Shown: positions 28,184 through 37,843, counted from the stretch's first letter. The stretch is 64,000 nucleotides of DNA from an uncultured Tateyamaria sp. (GCA_947501275.1 CANMVD010000002.1:434001-498000), one strand, 5' to 3'. Translations and numbers: made by a program. Notes: generated from the letters alone by a model not told the origin.

Positions 28184-28797
28184 GGCGTGCGCGCCAGTCC
28201 GCAGCCGATCATCGAATCGCGACTAACCAAATCCTGCAAGGCCGCCTCTTCCAGACCCTCAGACCCCTCGGGACGTCGCGGCAACACCAGATAGCGGACC
28301 TCGGCCGTCGAATCCCAGACCCGAACCGACGTCTCAGCAGGCAGCGTTACACCAAACTCGGCCAACACCTTGCGCGGCTCACGCACAGCGCGGGCGCGGT
28401 AGGCGTCCGATTTGTACCACCCCGGCGGAATGCCCAGCAGCGGCCACGGATAGCAGGAACACAAGGTACACACGACCATATTATGAAGCGTATCGGTGTT
28501 CTCAACGACCACCATGTGTTCGCCCTGACGTCCATAATAGCCCATTTCGGCCAAAACAGGATCCGCATCAGCCAGCAAAGCAGCCTTGAATACAGGATCA
28601 GACCATGCACGGGCCACAACATGAGCTCCGTTCTTTGGGCCAATCTTGTTCTCATAGGTGTCGATGATCTCGTCCAATGCCTCAGGGTCGATCAACCCTT
28701 TCTCAGTGAGCAAAGTCTCAAGCGCCTTGACCCGCAACGCAGGGTCAGAAGGCAAAAGCGCGTGGGCGTCGTCGTGGTCATGTGCGTCATGTGGCAT
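28180..28797 (-). CDS. nthA: nitrile hydratase subunit alpha, cobalt type
   Basis: 205 residues. The metal-binding claw VCTLCSCY (C110, C113, S114, C115) has Thr after the first Cys, the form of cobalt enzymes rather than the iron enzymes' Ser. Two of these cysteines become oxidised in the mature enzyme. It hydrates R-CN to R-CONH2. A His/Asp-rich N-terminal tail ([11 protein letters not shown]) is unusual and might bind metal. No amidase, nitrilase or cobalt transporter gene is adjacent. Confidence 0.93.
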   Translation of the reverse strand: MPHDAHDHDDAHALLPSDPALRVKALETLLTEKGLIDPEALDEIIDTYENKIGPKNGAHVVARAWSDPVFKAALLADADPVLAEMGYYGRQGEHMVVVENTDTLHNMVVCTLCSCYPWPLLGIPPGWYKSDAYRARAVREPRKVLAEFGVTLPAETSVRVWDSTAEVRYLVLPRRPEGSEGLEEAALQDLVSRDSMIGCGLARTP

Positions 28798-28915
28798 AGC
28801 GCGATCATGGTAACAGTTTGACCCACATGTCCAGAGGGCTCACAGCCCCACTTGCCCCGCCCGGCTTTCTTGCATAGATACCGCCCATCGCGCAGCAAAG
28901 GTGTCTCCCGCCCCT

Positions 28916-29284
28916 ATGGAAAACGTCGTCCTCATCATCCATCTGATCCTCGCACTCGCCCTTGTGGCCGTGGTGCTGATGCAACGCTCCGAAGGGGGTG
29001 GCCTTGGTATGGGTGGCGGCGGAGGCGGTGGCGCTATGTCCGGCCGGGCTGCGGCCACTGCACTCAGCAAAGTGACGTGGATTTTGGCCATCGGCTTTAT
29101 CATCACGTCCATGACGCTGACGATCATCGCTGCGCAAAACGCATCGGGTGCCTCGGTCATTGACCAGTTGGGCATCACGCCCCCGGCGCAAAACGCGCCT
29201 GCGGATGACCTCGTACCGCCTGGCGGCGACCTGCTGCCTCCCTCCTCGGGAGAGAGCGGTCCACTGGTTCCATCCGCTGACTAA
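28916..29284 (+). CDS. secG: preprotein translocase subunit SecG
   Basis: 122 residues. Two membrane helices (MENVVLIIHLILALALVAVVL and the segment TWILAIGFIITSMTLTIIA) separated by the glycine-rich loop GGGLGMGGGGGGGAMSGR, as in SecG. The C-terminal tail is Pro-rich. Inner-membrane partner of SecYE. The in-frame GTG at 28901 is less likely than ATG 28916. Divergent from the nitrile hydratase genes and upstream of pyrG, the usual alphaproteobacterial order. Confidence 0.94.
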   Translation: MENVVLIIHLILALALVAVVLMQRSEGGGLGMGGGGGGGAMSGRAAATALSKVTWILAIGFIITSMTLTIIAAQNASGASVIDQLGITPPAQNAPADDLVPPGGDLLPPSSGESGPLVPSAD

Positions 29285-29314
29285 AAGACCCAAAACCTTG
29301 AGGGTGCATCAATT

Positions 29315-29335
29315 GCCGCAACATCATGTTGCGGC
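29315..29335. terminator. stem-loop after secG
   Basis: Perfect 9-base stem GCCGCAACA-TCA-TGTTGCGGC, 30 bases after the secG stop. No T-run follows, so it may end transcription weakly or protect the secG mRNA before pyrG. Confidence 0.55.
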
Positions 29336-29462
29336 CACCTTGCCCCTTTAAACCGAATCCTGTTATACTGAGGTCCCGTGGGGAGCGTCATTGTGCGCCC
29401 CTCATCTGCCGGGCTTCGTCCACAACGAAACGCCCAATCGAGACCACGGGGAGACTTCTGAA

Positions 29463-31106
29463 TTGGCACGCTATATCTTTATCACGGGCGGCGTTGTGTC
29501 ATCCCTTGGCAAGGGGTTGGCTTCGGCTGCATTGGGCGCGCTGTTGCAGGCCCGCGGCTTTTCTGTACGCCTGCGCAAACTTGATCCCTATCTGAACGTC
29601 GATCCCGGCACGATGTCGCCCTTTGAACATGGCGAAGTGTTTGTCACCGATGATGGCGCCGAAACCGATCTCGACCTTGGGCACTACGAGCGGTTCACCG
29701 GTGTGGCCGCGCGCAACACCGATTCCGTGTCTTCGGGCCGGGTCTATTCCACCGTTCTCGAAAAGGAACGGCGCGGCGATTATCTGGGCAAAACGATCCA
29801 AGTCATCCCCCACGTCACCAACGAAATCAAAGACTTCATCAATGTCGGCGACGACGAAGTCGACTTTATGCTTTGCGAAATCGGCGGCACGGTGGGCGAT
29901 ATCGAGGGCCTGCCTTTCTTCGAAGCGATCCGCCAATTCTCTCAGGACAAACCTCGCGGGCAGTGCATCTTCATGCACCTGACGCTGCTGCCCTACATCA
30001 AGGCCTCAGGTGAGCTGAAAACCAAACCAACGCAGCACTCGGTCAAGGAACTGCGCTCCATCGGCATCGCGCCTGATATCCTCGTGTGCCGTTCCGAGGG
30101 CCCGATCCCGGTCAAGGAACGCGAAAAACTCGCCCTGTTCTGCAATGTGCGCCCTGATTCAGTCATCGCCGCGCAGGATTTGTCCACCATCTACGACGCG
30201 CCACTGGCCTATCACCGCGAGGGGATGGATCAGGCCGTGCTTGACGCGTTCCAGATCTCCCCTGCCCCCAAACCCGATCTGCGCAAATGGGAAGACGTCT
30301 CCGACCGTATCCACAACGCCGATGGTGAAGTGAAGGTCGCGATTGTCGGCAAATACACCCAGCTGGAAGACGCCTATAAATCCATCGCCGAGGCACTGAC
30401 CCATGGCGGCATGGCCAACCGGGTGCGCGTCAAAGTCGAATGGGTGGATGCGGAATTGTTTGATCGCGAAGACCCCGCGCCCCATCTCGAAGGTTTCCAC
30501 GCCATTCTTGTGCCCGGCGGTTTTGGCGAACGCGGCACCGAAGGCAAAATCAAAGCTGCCGAATTCGCCCGCACCCACAAAGTCCCCTATCTGGGCATCT
30601 GTCTGGGCATGCAAATGGCGGTGATCGAGGCGGCGCGCAATGTGGCCGGTCTCAAAACCGCAGGCTCCGAGGAATTCGACCACGAGGCCGGGAAAAAACG
30701 TTTTGAACCCGTGGTCTATCACCTCAAAGAGTGGGTGCAGGGCAATCACAAGGTCGAACGCAAGGTCGGCGACGACAAGGGCGGCACCATGCGTTTGGGG
30801 GCCTATGACGCGGTGCTCAGCGCGGGTTCCAAAGTGGCCGAAGTCTATGGCACAACGGCCATCGACGAACGCCACCGCCACCGCTACGAGGTCGACATCA
30901 AGTACCGTGAGCAGCTGGAAAAGGCTGGCCTGTGCTTTTCGGGCATGTCCCCGGACGGACGGCTGCCCGAGATCGTGGAATGGCCCGACCATCCATGGTT
31001 CATCGGCGTGCAGTTCCACCCCGAACTCAAATCCAAACCGTTCCAGCCCCACCCCCTGTTCCAAGACTTCGTCCGCGCCGCCCGCGACATCTCGCGGCTG
31101 GTCTAA
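29463..31106 (+). CDS. pyrG: CTP synthase
   Basis: 547 residues. The synthase domain starts [20 protein letters not shown] and contains the [18 protein letters not shown] motif; the C-terminal glutaminase has the nucleophile in GICLGMQ and the HPELKSKP His-Glu. It makes CTP from UTP, glutamine and ATP. The frame is open from 29391 but the protein should begin at the conserved ARYIF: the TTG at 29463 gives exactly this and has GGGGAG nine bases upstream. A rare start codon therefore sets its translation rate. Confidence 0.96.
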   Translation: MARYIFITGGVVSSLGKGLASAALGALLQARGFSVRLRKLDPYLNVDPGTMSPFEHGEVFVTDDGAETDLDLGHYERFTGVAARNTDSVSSGRVYSTVLEKERRGDYLGKTIQVIPHVTNEIKDFINVGDDEVDFMLCEIGGTVGDIEGLPFFEAIRQFSQDKPRGQCIFMHLTLLPYIKASGELKTKPTQHSVKELRSIGIAPDILVCRSEGPIPVKEREKLALFCNVRPDSVIAAQDLSTIYDAPLAYHREGMDQAVLDAFQISPAPKPDLRKWEDVSDRIHNADGEVKVAIVGKYTQLEDAYKSIAEALTHGGMANRVRVKVEWVDAELFDREDPAPHLEGFHAILVPGGFGERGTEGKIKAAEFARTHKVPYLGICLGMQMAVIEAARNVAGLKTAGSEEFDHEAGKKRFEPVVYHLKEWVQGNHKVERKVGDDKGGTMRLGAYDAVLSAGSKVAEVYGTTAIDERHRHRYEVDIKYREQLEKAGLCFSGMSPDGRLPEIVEWPDHPWFIGVQFHPELKSKPFQPHPLFQDFVRAARDISRLV

Positions 31107-31125
31107 GCGGAAGCAGGCAGAGATG

Positions 31126-31257
31126 TGAATGGATGACCGGAACGAGCCCATCCTGTCAGTTCGTTTTTCTCGCTGCGTGCGCTCGCAACAGAAGAAATTC
31201 CGCTCGGGCAAGAAAAGGTAGTGTCGCGCGCCGGTAAGAAAACCGGTCATTCATTCA
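31126..31257. repeat. candidate 132-bp MITE-like element after pyrG
   Basis: Terminal inverted repeats of 15 bases with one mismatch: TGAATGGATGACCGG (31126-31140) and CCGGTCATTCATTCA (31243-31257). The 100 bases between hold no gene; an inner stem CCGGT-AAGAAA-ACCGG overlaps the right arm. It might be a non-autonomous mobile element or a large stem-loop ending pyrG. Confidence 0.4.
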
Positions 31258-31407
31258 GATTGCCGCAAGGATCAGGTGCCGATTTCGGAGACTGCTGCTA
31301 CAGTTCATGCCCTGCGGAAATCCGCAGACACTTTGATTCATAGCCTGTTCGCGCCATTTACACCGCGCATCGTCCCGTTCCACAGTGTTCAGCAGGGAGA
31401 GCATTTG
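31258..31407 (+). promoter_or_regulatory. leader/promoter region of the dctB-like operon
   Basis: Gene-free stretch. It holds the palindrome at 31312-31327 and a ribosome site GGGAGA just before the ATG at 31408. No sigma-54 type GG-N10-GC element is apparent. Confidence 0.5.
31312..31327. promoter_or_regulatory. palindromic operator, copy 1 (upstream of dctB-like gene)
   Basis: CTGCGGAAATCCGCAG is a perfect 7+7 palindrome with a 2-base centre, 81-96 bases before the dctB-like start. An almost identical 16-mer lies before the TAXI gene at 34472. It is the best candidate site for the DctD-like regulator. Confidence 0.65.
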
Positions 31408-33129
31408 ATGGAAGAGACCGACACTGGCGGCACCAACGGACAAATGCGCAAAAGCGTCATGAGCGCTTTGATTGCAATCGTCGCGCTCGCAACTCTGTTC
31501 ACGTATTTCGGAGCGCATCGCTATTTTGAACAGCTTGAAACACGGGCCGCTTCCGACCGGATGGAACTGTACTTGCGGTCCCTGAATGAAACGTTGCGGC
31601 AGCATCAACATATGCCCTTCGTCTTGGCCGGAGACCCGCGCTATTCCAGCGCACTGGAGCCGGGTGCAGTAGACCCAGAAACCAATGCCCGGCTTGCGCA
31701 ACTCGCAACCCAAGCGAAACTGGAAGCGATCTACTTGATGGATGCCTCTGGCGTGGTGCTGGCGGCATCAAATGCGGGCCTGCCGAACAGCTTTCTTGGG
31801 CAGAACTACGGGTTCAGACCCTATTTCAAAGAAGCCTTTGCGGGACAGCGCAGTGATTATTTTGCCATTGGAGCGACCTCTGGACGGCCCGGATATTTTG
31901 TGGCCGAACCCGTGGCCTTTGCCTCTGGGACACAGCAAGGCGTTGTTGCAATCAAACTTGATGTCAGCGAGTTGCAGCGATCTTGGGAAAGCGGCGCTGA
32001 AACGGTCGTGGCGATCAACAAAGACGACGTTGTTGTTCTGTCTTCGAATCCGGACTGGCTCTACCGGCCCATGGACGCCTTAACCCCCGACGCCCGACAG
32101 ACGATCCTGGACAGTCGGCAATTCGGGAACGAACCGCTCTTGGAACTGGACTGGGTCAAGAGAGACGACACGAAAATCGCGATCGAAGGAACCACCTACA
32201 TCGCAGCAAGGGGTCAGGCGGATTGGAGGGACTGGTCAGTGGTGTATCTGCATCCCGAATCCAACGTCACACGTCAAACCCTTGTGACGACGACACTGTT
32301 TGGAGGTTTGATCGCACTACTGGTCGGTTTCGCGACATTTCTGCGCTCCCGTCGGATCGCATTGGCCTATGCCGCATCAGAACGTCGCGGCGTGGCGCTG
32401 ACAAAGACAAATCAACAGCTTCAACAAGCACAGACCGAGCTTGCGCGGCGTGCGAAACTATCAGTGCTCGGACAACTTGCAGCTTCAGTCACGCATGAAT
32501 TGGGTCAGCCCATCAGCGCATTTCGCAACCATCTGGCCGCTGCGGAAATTGGCGGCGAGATCACGTCGCCCAGCACTGCCAAGAGCCTGAACAAGCTTGT
32601 CGAGCGAATGGAAGCCATCACAAAACAGTTCAGATACTTCGCCCGTGGGAATACAGATGACAAACTGCGCGTTGATATTGATGACATACTTGGCGAGGTC
32701 GAACATCTTCTCCGCGCCGATTTTGAAGCCGCAGGCGTAGCCCTGCACGTCACCTCTGCGGAGTCACGCACCGAAGTGCAGGCCAACAAGGTGATGCTGG
32801 AACAAGCGCTGACCAACCTGCTGACCAATGCCTTGCACGCGGTTGAAAACGAAGCCAATCCCGAGGTCAGCGTGGCAGTAACATCCGCGAACAACCGCCT
32901 CGAGGTTCGGATTTCTGACAATGGTCCGGGACTTGACGGTGTTGATCTCGCCGACCTTCAGGAGCCATTTTTCAGCACCAAGCCGTCTGGTGTCGGGATG
33001 GGTCTGGGTCTGGCAATCGCAACGGAGATCATCAAGGATCACGGTGGAGAATTGACCCTAGACCCGTCTGCCAAGGGGGCGGAGTTTGTCTTTTCGCTGC
33101 CCGTATTACCGCGTGGAGACGAAATATGA
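31408..33129 (+). CDS. C4-dicarboxylate-type sensor histidine kinase (DctB-like)
   Basis: 573 residues. A membrane helix near residues 15-38, a periplasmic sensory domain of the double-Cache type (LQHQHMPFVLAGDPRYSS, then YGFRPYFKEAFAGQ), a second helix near 290-312, a coiled coil, and the kinase core: H-box SVTHELGQPISAFRNHL (His about 362), N-box LTNLLTNALHAVEN, G-box ISDNGPGLDG and the GVGMGLGLAIATEII lid. Senses a small organic acid outside and phosphorylates the regulator encoded next (ATGA overlap at 33126). Start ATG 31408 has GGGAGA; the frame is open upstream. Confidence 0.92.
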   Translation: MEETDTGGTNGQMRKSVMSALIAIVALATLFTYFGAHRYFEQLETRAASDRMELYLRSLNETLRQHQHMPFVLAGDPRYSSALEPGAVDPETNARLAQLATQAKLEAIYLMDASGVVLAASNAGLPNSFLGQNYGFRPYFKEAFAGQRSDYFAIGATSGRPGYFVAEPVAFASGTQQGVVAIKLDVSELQRSWESGAETVVAINKDDVVVLSSNPDWLYRPMDALTPDARQTILDSRQFGNEPLLELDWVKRDDTKIAIEGTTYIAARGQADWRDWSVVYLHPESNVTRQTLVTTTLFGGLIALLVGFATFLRSRRIALAYAASERRGVALTKTNQQLQQAQTELARRAKLSVLGQLAASVTHELGQPISAFRNHLAAAEIGGEITSPSTAKSLNKLVERMEAITKQFRYFARGNTDDKLRVDIDDILGEVEHLLRADFEAAGVALHVTSAESRTEVQANKVMLEQALTNLLTNALHAVENEANPEVSVAVTSANNRLEVRISDNGPGLDGVDLADLQEPFFSTKPSGVGMGLGLAIATEIIKDHGGELTLDPSAKGAEFVFSLPVLPRGDEI

Positions 33130-34463
33130 ACAAGGCCCGGATACTTGTCGTGGATGACGACCGGGAGATGCGTGCATCCCTGACGCATCTGTTGGAGAGT
33201 GCCGGGAATGAGGTCCTCATCGCTCAGGACGGCCGTCATGGGCTTGATCTTGTCCACTCTGGCAAGCCCGACGCGATACTGAGCGATGTGCGCATGCCCG
33301 GTATGGATGGTCTGGAATTTCAACGGAAGGTCCGGGATATCTGCCGAGTTCCTGTGATCCTGATCACCGCACACGGCGATATTCCGATGGCCGTCGCCGC
33401 ACTTCAGGATGGGGCCTACAGTTTCGTCGAAAAACCGTTTGAGCCGCGCAGATTGCTTGGGATTCTGAAGAACGCCGTCCAGATGAAGCGGCTGATCGAC
33501 AATGCCACGATACTCAAGGATCGCTTGGCGGAGCTCACGGATCTGGAACGGATACTGATTGGCAACAGCGCGCAGATCGTTGCTGTCAGGGATATGGTTT
33601 TTGATTTTGCAGCAAGCAAGGCCAGCGTCTTGATTCTTGGCGAAACCGGATCGGGCAAAGAACTGGTGGCGCGCGCTTTGCATGATCTGGGGGAGGCGCC
33701 CACAGCCCCGTTTGTCGCTGTGAACTGTGCTGCAATCCCGCCGGAGCGCTTTGAAGAAACTGTTTTCGGGACACGCGAAAATCCGGATGGGCTTATGGGT
33801 GGCGCAGATGGCGGCACGCTGTTTCTGGACGAACTGGGGTCGATGCCCTTTGACACACAATCAAAACTCCTGCGCGCAATCGAGACAAAGCAATATCAGC
33901 GCATCGGAGACTCGCAGATGCATTCGGTCGACCTGCGCGTCATCAGTGCTGCGACCGAGGACATTTTGTCAGACGCAGAAGGCACGGGGTTTCGTGAGGA
34001 TTTGCTGTTTCGCCTGAATACCTTGGTGATCACACTGCCCAAACTGTCTGAACGCGGAGAAGATGTTTTGCTGTTGTTCCGCCATTACATGGCGCGGCTG
34101 AGCCAGCTTTACGAGTTGCCAGCGCCTGAGCTTACCCCGGACGATATTGCGGCCCTGCTATCGTATCATTGGCCGGGTAATGTGCGTGAATTGCAAAACG
34201 TGGCAGAGCGCCGTGTCCTGGCCGAACGGCGCGGAGGTGGGTCTGTGCGCCGGGCCATCGCGCTTCAAAGCGCGCAGCCATCTGTCCCAAATACGCTGCG
34301 CGAAGCAGTGGCCGCGTTTGAACGGGAACTGATTTCCCGTGCTATCAAGGAAGAAGGCGGGCGTATGGACCATGTTGCCGCTTTGCTGGGCATCGGACGG
34401 CGGACACTGAACGAGAAGATCGTGAAGCTGGGCCTGGATAAAGAGTCTTTGTTAAGTGGTTAA
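33126..34463 (+). CDS. DctD/NtrC-family response regulator lacking GAFTGA
   Basis: 445 residues. Receiver domain with VDDDREMR, phospho-acceptor D54 in SDVRMPG and K103. AAA+ domain: Walker A GETGSGKE (172-179), Walker B GGTLFLDEL (229-237), arginine-finger region FREDLLFRLNTL. C-terminal Fis-type helix-turn-helix (HVAALLGIGRRTLNEKI). The segment between FGTRENPDG and GGADGG (214-230) is shortened and lacks the GAFTGA loop that touches sigma-54. It therefore probably activates sigma-70 promoters, as does Rhodobacter NtrC. Coupled to the kinase gene. Likely controls the TAXI-TRAP genes that follow. Confidence 0.92.
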   Translation: MNKARILVVDDDREMRASLTHLLESAGNEVLIAQDGRHGLDLVHSGKPDAILSDVRMPGMDGLEFQRKVRDICRVPVILITAHGDIPMAVAALQDGAYSFVEKPFEPRRLLGILKNAVQMKRLIDNATILKDRLAELTDLERILIGNSAQIVAVRDMVFDFAASKASVLILGETGSGKELVARALHDLGEAPTAPFVAVNCAAIPPERFEETVFGTRENPDGLMGGADGGTLFLDELGSMPFDTQSKLLRAIETKQYQRIGDSQMHSVDLRVISAATEDILSDAEGTGFREDLLFRLNTLVITLPKLSERGEDVLLLFRHYMARLSQLYELPAPELTPDDIAALLSYHWPGNVRELQNVAERRVLAERRGGGSVRRAIALQSAQPSVPNTLREAVAAFERELISRAIKEEGGRMDHVAALLGIGRRTLNEKIVKLGLDKESLLSG

Positions 34464-34471
34464 CCGCAGCC

Positions 34472-34487
34472 TTGCGGAAAACCGCAG
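34472..34487. promoter_or_regulatory. palindromic operator, copy 2 (upstream of TAXI gene)
   Basis: TTGCGGAAAACCGCAG, 14 of 16 bases identical to 31312-31327, about 107-122 bases before the TAXI start. A further CCGCA half-site lies just before it (34464-34468). Its location at the end of the regulator gene and the short T-run after it mean it could also act as a terminator. Confidence 0.65.
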
Positions 34488-34593
34488 GCCATTTTTCTGA
34501 CGATCGGCAATTTGCTTCATACCGCGTAACGCGGGCTTTCTCCATCAAAGGGCCAGTTCGTCTTGCGAACCAGAGTCCTTGGGAGGAAATCCG

Positions 34594-35586
34594 ATGAAAA
34601 TGTTGAAAGCGCTCGTTCTGGGCGCAGGCCTTTTTGCGTACGGCAATGCCTATGCAGAAAGCGCCGATTACGTATTGAACACCGCGTCCACAGGGGGCAC
34701 CTACCATCCTGTTGGCACGGCTATCTCTACCTTGTCTAAAATCAAACTGTTGCCAAAGCAGAAATTCTCTCTAACCGCGGTGAACTCTGCCGGTTCGGGT
34801 GCAAACGTTCAGGCACTGTCTGCGGGCACAGCAGACTTTGCGATCCTGCAGGGCCTTTATGGTTCCTACGCTGTCACCGGCACGGGTCCCGTAAGCGACC
34901 CGCAGACAAACCTGCGCTCGGTCACGATGCTTTGGCAAAACGTGGAACAATTCGTTGTTCCTATCGATAAGGCCGCTACCGGCACGGTCTCTGACCTCAA
35001 GGCACTGACAGGCATGTCGGTCGGCATGGGCAAAGAGAATTCCGGCACGATGGGATCAAACAAAGTGCTGCTGTCCGGCCTGGGCCTCAAGCTCGAAGAT
35101 TTCACGAATGTGTCGGCAGGATATGGCCCGACAGCAGACGCGCTGGCAAATGGTCAGGCGGTTGCAGCTGGCATTCCTTCGGGACCACCTACTGGGGCAA
35201 TCACCAAGCTGATGGCATCCAATGAGGGCAAATTCACCATCCTCGATGTGACTGACGAAGAAGCCGCTGCCATGGACGGTGGACGTAACCTCTGGGTTCC
35301 CTACACGATTGCGGCAGGCACATATCCCGGTCAGGAAAAGGATGTGATCACGATTGCGCAGCCTAATTTCCTGGCCGTGAACGCAAGTGTGGACGAAGAG
35401 CATGTCTACTTGTTGACCAAAACCATGTTTGAAAACCTTCCTTTCCTGCAAGCGATCCACCCGGCCACCAAGGCGATGGCTTTGGAAAAGGCAATGGCCG
35501 GACTGCCCGCGCCTCTGCACCCCGGTGCCGCGCGGTATTACAGCGAAATGGGTCTGGATATTCCGGAAAATCTGATCGCGCAGTAA
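34594..35586 (+). CDS. TAXI-family TRAP transporter substrate-binding protein
   Basis: 330 residues with a signal peptide (MKMLKALVLGAGLFAYGNAYA). The mature part shows the TAXI features: LNTASTGGTYHPVGTAISTL, GSGANVQALSAGTADFAIL, and AIHPATKAM near the end. Captures a small organic acid in the periplasm for the fused permease encoded next; glutamate or 2-oxoglutarate are ligands known for some TAXI proteins. GGGAGG precedes the ATG. A hairpin separates it from the permease gene. Confidence 0.92.
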   Translation: MKMLKALVLGAGLFAYGNAYAESADYVLNTASTGGTYHPVGTAISTLSKIKLLPKQKFSLTAVNSAGSGANVQALSAGTADFAILQGLYGSYAVTGTGPVSDPQTNLRSVTMLWQNVEQFVVPIDKAATGTVSDLKALTGMSVGMGKENSGTMGSNKVLLSGLGLKLEDFTNVSAGYGPTADALANGQAVAAGIPSGPPTGAITKLMASNEGKFTILDVTDEEAAAMDGGRNLWVPYTIAAGTYPGQEKDVITIAQPNFLAVNASVDEEHVYLLTKTMFENLPFLQAIHPATKAMALEKAMAGLPAPLHPGAARYYSEMGLDIPENLIAQ

Positions 35587-35603
35587 GTCATACGCACGGA
35601 TAT

Positions 35604-35627
35604 GGGCCGCCAAGAAATTGGCGGCCC
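35604..35627 (+). promoter_or_regulatory. intercistronic hairpin between TAXI and permease genes
   Basis: GGGCCGCCAA-GAAA-TTGGCGGCCC: a perfect 10-base stem closed by a GAAA tetraloop, 18 bases after the TAXI stop. Such stems protect the upstream, abundant binding-protein mRNA and lower permease output. Confidence 0.7.
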
Positions 35628-35659
35628 TGTTCATTCAGCGTCCGGGAGGGGACTTTGAA

Positions 35660-37843
35660 ATGGCCAAAACACCAGAGTATGTGCGTTCAACACGTGACAC
35701 CCTGTTGGACATGCCACAAGGCCGGTGGGGACCGCGCCAGCTTATCCTGATCTTCGCACTTGTTTTTGCGATCTGGCATATCCTGACAAATGTCTACCTG
35801 ACCGAACCGGGTCTGTGGCAAAATGCGATCCACTTTGCGGGTTTTGCATTCATCGCATCTGTCACACTCAGCCCTTGGGGCAAACGCTCCGATGAATCCT
35901 GGGCCTGGGTTGTCGACACGCTGTATGGCCTTGCGGTGGCTGCCGCCGCTCTTTGGGTGGCATACGCAGAATCCGGCCTCTATGACAGATCGCTCGCTGT
36001 GACGGGCCAGGGATGGCAGTTCACGGTTGTCGATTGGGCTGCAGGCCTCTTGCTGATCTTTGCCTGCATTGATCTGTCGCGCCGCGTCGCCGGATGGGTC
36101 ATTCCAATTCTGATTGTCCTTGCACTCAGCTATATTCTGTTTTTGGGCACAATGCTGCCGGGCGTCTTTCGCTCCGCCAGCCTGCCGCTTAATGATGTGT
36201 TGTTTCGCACGCTTTACAACGACGAAGGCATGTTTGGCATCCTCGCGCAGATATCCGTGACGAACATCACGTTGTTCATGATTTTTGGTGGGTTTCTTGT
36301 TGTCTCTGGTGCGAGCAACTTTGTCATCGAGCTGTCCAAGATTGTCGCGGGTCGGATCAAGGGCGGGGCGGCGTTCGTCGCAGTGATTTCATCGGCCCTG
36401 ACCGGGACAATCTCCGGCTCTGCCATCGCCAACACAGCCTCCACCGGGGTCATCACGATCCCATTGATGAAGGCCAACGGCTTTCGGCCGCAATTTGCGG
36501 GCGGCGTTGAAGCCGCAGCCTCTACCGGGGGTCAGTTGATGCCGCCCATCATGGGCGCGGGGGCCTTCGTTATGGCCAGCTACACCTCTATTCCCTACAG
36601 CACGATTGTAGCGGTATCTGTTGTTCCGGCCATTCTCTATTTTCTCTCCGTGGCCTTCATCGTGCGCATCGAAGCTGTGAAACACGACGCGGGTGCAGAG
36701 ATGGACCTGACTGTTGACCGCGGCAAGCTGATGTCCGGTGGGCTTGTCTTTGTGATCCCTCTGACTGTGATGATCTGGTTGCTTTTGGCTGGCGTGACGC
36801 CGGCATACGCGGCGTGTTGGGCAATTGCAGCCGTGATCCTGACTTCTTGGACGACAAGCCTTCTGGCCCGGATCGGAAAGGAGCGGTCGTTCAAACCTGT
36901 CGATATGGGTGCCGCAAAGATATCCGAAGCCCTGACCAGCGGCATCAGGTCTGCGGTGATGACGGCAATCTTGCTGACAGCCATCGGGATCATGAACAAC
37001 GCGATTGTGACCAGCGGCGTTGGCAACGGCTTTTCGCTGATGATTGCACAATGGTCGCAAGGGTCTATGGCGCTCGCCATTGTTCTGATCGCGCTGGCCT
37101 CGCTGGTATTGGGGATGGGGCTGCCGGTGACGGCTGCCTATATCATTCTCGCCATTCTGACCGCACCGGCGCTGGCGGGCATCATGGCCGATGGTCTCAT
37201 TGTCGAACAACTGATCACCGGCATTGCAGATCCGGCCAAGGCAGGTTTGTTCTTCCTTGTGGAGCATCCCCTAGCCGCACAGGTTTCCGAAGGCATGACC
37301 AAGGCCGAAGCGTGGGAGCTAATGTCGTCGGTGCCCTTCGAAATAGCAGTGACAATTCGCCCCGTCTTGGTCGATCCGGGCCTGCAATTGACCTTTCTGT
37401 TGACGGCGCATCTGATCATTTTCTGGCTTAGTCAGGATTCTAACGTGACCCCCCCCGTTTGTCTGGCGGCGTTTGCGGCTGCTGGTATTGCCGGATCACG
37501 TCCAATGGCGACCGGGTTCGAGAGCTGGAAGATCGCCAAGGGTCTCTATGTCGTCCCACTTCTGTTTGCCTACACGCCGCTGATTTCCGGTGACATTGCG
37601 CAAGTTCTGCAAATCGGATTCTTCTCGCTCTTTGGTATCTATGCCACCTACGCCTTGATTCAGTGGTATGCGGAAGGCCCAATTGGTTGGTTAAGCATCC
37701 CGCTCTTTGTCGTGGGTGCCATCGGCGCCTATTGGCCCTTGGCTTGGATTCCAAATATCGCCGGCGCTCTCGCGATTTCCGTTGCCATCCTTCTTTCAGC
37801 CAAGGCAAAAAGAGCAATCGCCGCGGAAGTGAAGAGCGCATGA
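35660..37843 (+). CDS. TRAP transporter fused permease subunit (DctQM fusion)
   Basis: 727 residues, nearly all hydrophobic. N-terminal short DctQ-like helices and a long DctM part with GTISGSAIANTASTGVITIPLMK, PPIMGAGAFVMASYTSIPYSTI and the LVLGMGLPVTAAYIIL motif. These are the 4TM-12TM fused permeases that pair with TAXI binding proteins and use the sodium gradient. Start ATG 35660 has GGGAGGGG; the frame opens at 35618. Confidence 0.93.
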   Translation: MAKTPEYVRSTRDTLLDMPQGRWGPRQLILIFALVFAIWHILTNVYLTEPGLWQNAIHFAGFAFIASVTLSPWGKRSDESWAWVVDTLYGLAVAAAALWVAYAESGLYDRSLAVTGQGWQFTVVDWAAGLLLIFACIDLSRRVAGWVIPILIVLALSYILFLGTMLPGVFRSASLPLNDVLFRTLYNDEGMFGILAQISVTNITLFMIFGGFLVVSGASNFVIELSKIVAGRIKGGAAFVAVISSALTGTISGSAIANTASTGVITIPLMKANGFRPQFAGGVEAAASTGGQLMPPIMGAGAFVMASYTSIPYSTIVAVSVVPAILYFLSVAFIVRIEAVKHDAGAEMDLTVDRGKLMSGGLVFVIPLTVMIWLLLAGVTPAYAACWAIAAVILTSWTTSLLARIGKERSFKPVDMGAAKISEALTSGIRSAVMTAILLTAIGIMNNAIVTSGVGNGFSLMIAQWSQGSMALAIVLIALASLVLGMGLPVTAAYIILAILTAPALAGIMADGLIVEQLITGIADPAKAGLFFLVEHPLAAQVSEGMTKAEAWELMSSVPFEIAVTIRPVLVDPGLQLTFLLTAHLIIFWLSQDSNVTPPVCLAAFAAAGIAGSRPMATGFESWKIAKGLYVVPLLFAYTPLISGDIAQVLQIGFFSLFGIYATYALIQWYAEGPIGWLSIPLFVVGAIGAYWPLAWIPNIAGALAISVAILLSAKAKRAIAAEVKSA

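Noticed and set aside
34488-34593. Search for a sigma-54 promoter before the TAXI gene
   Set aside because: No GG-N10-GC element with proper flanks found.
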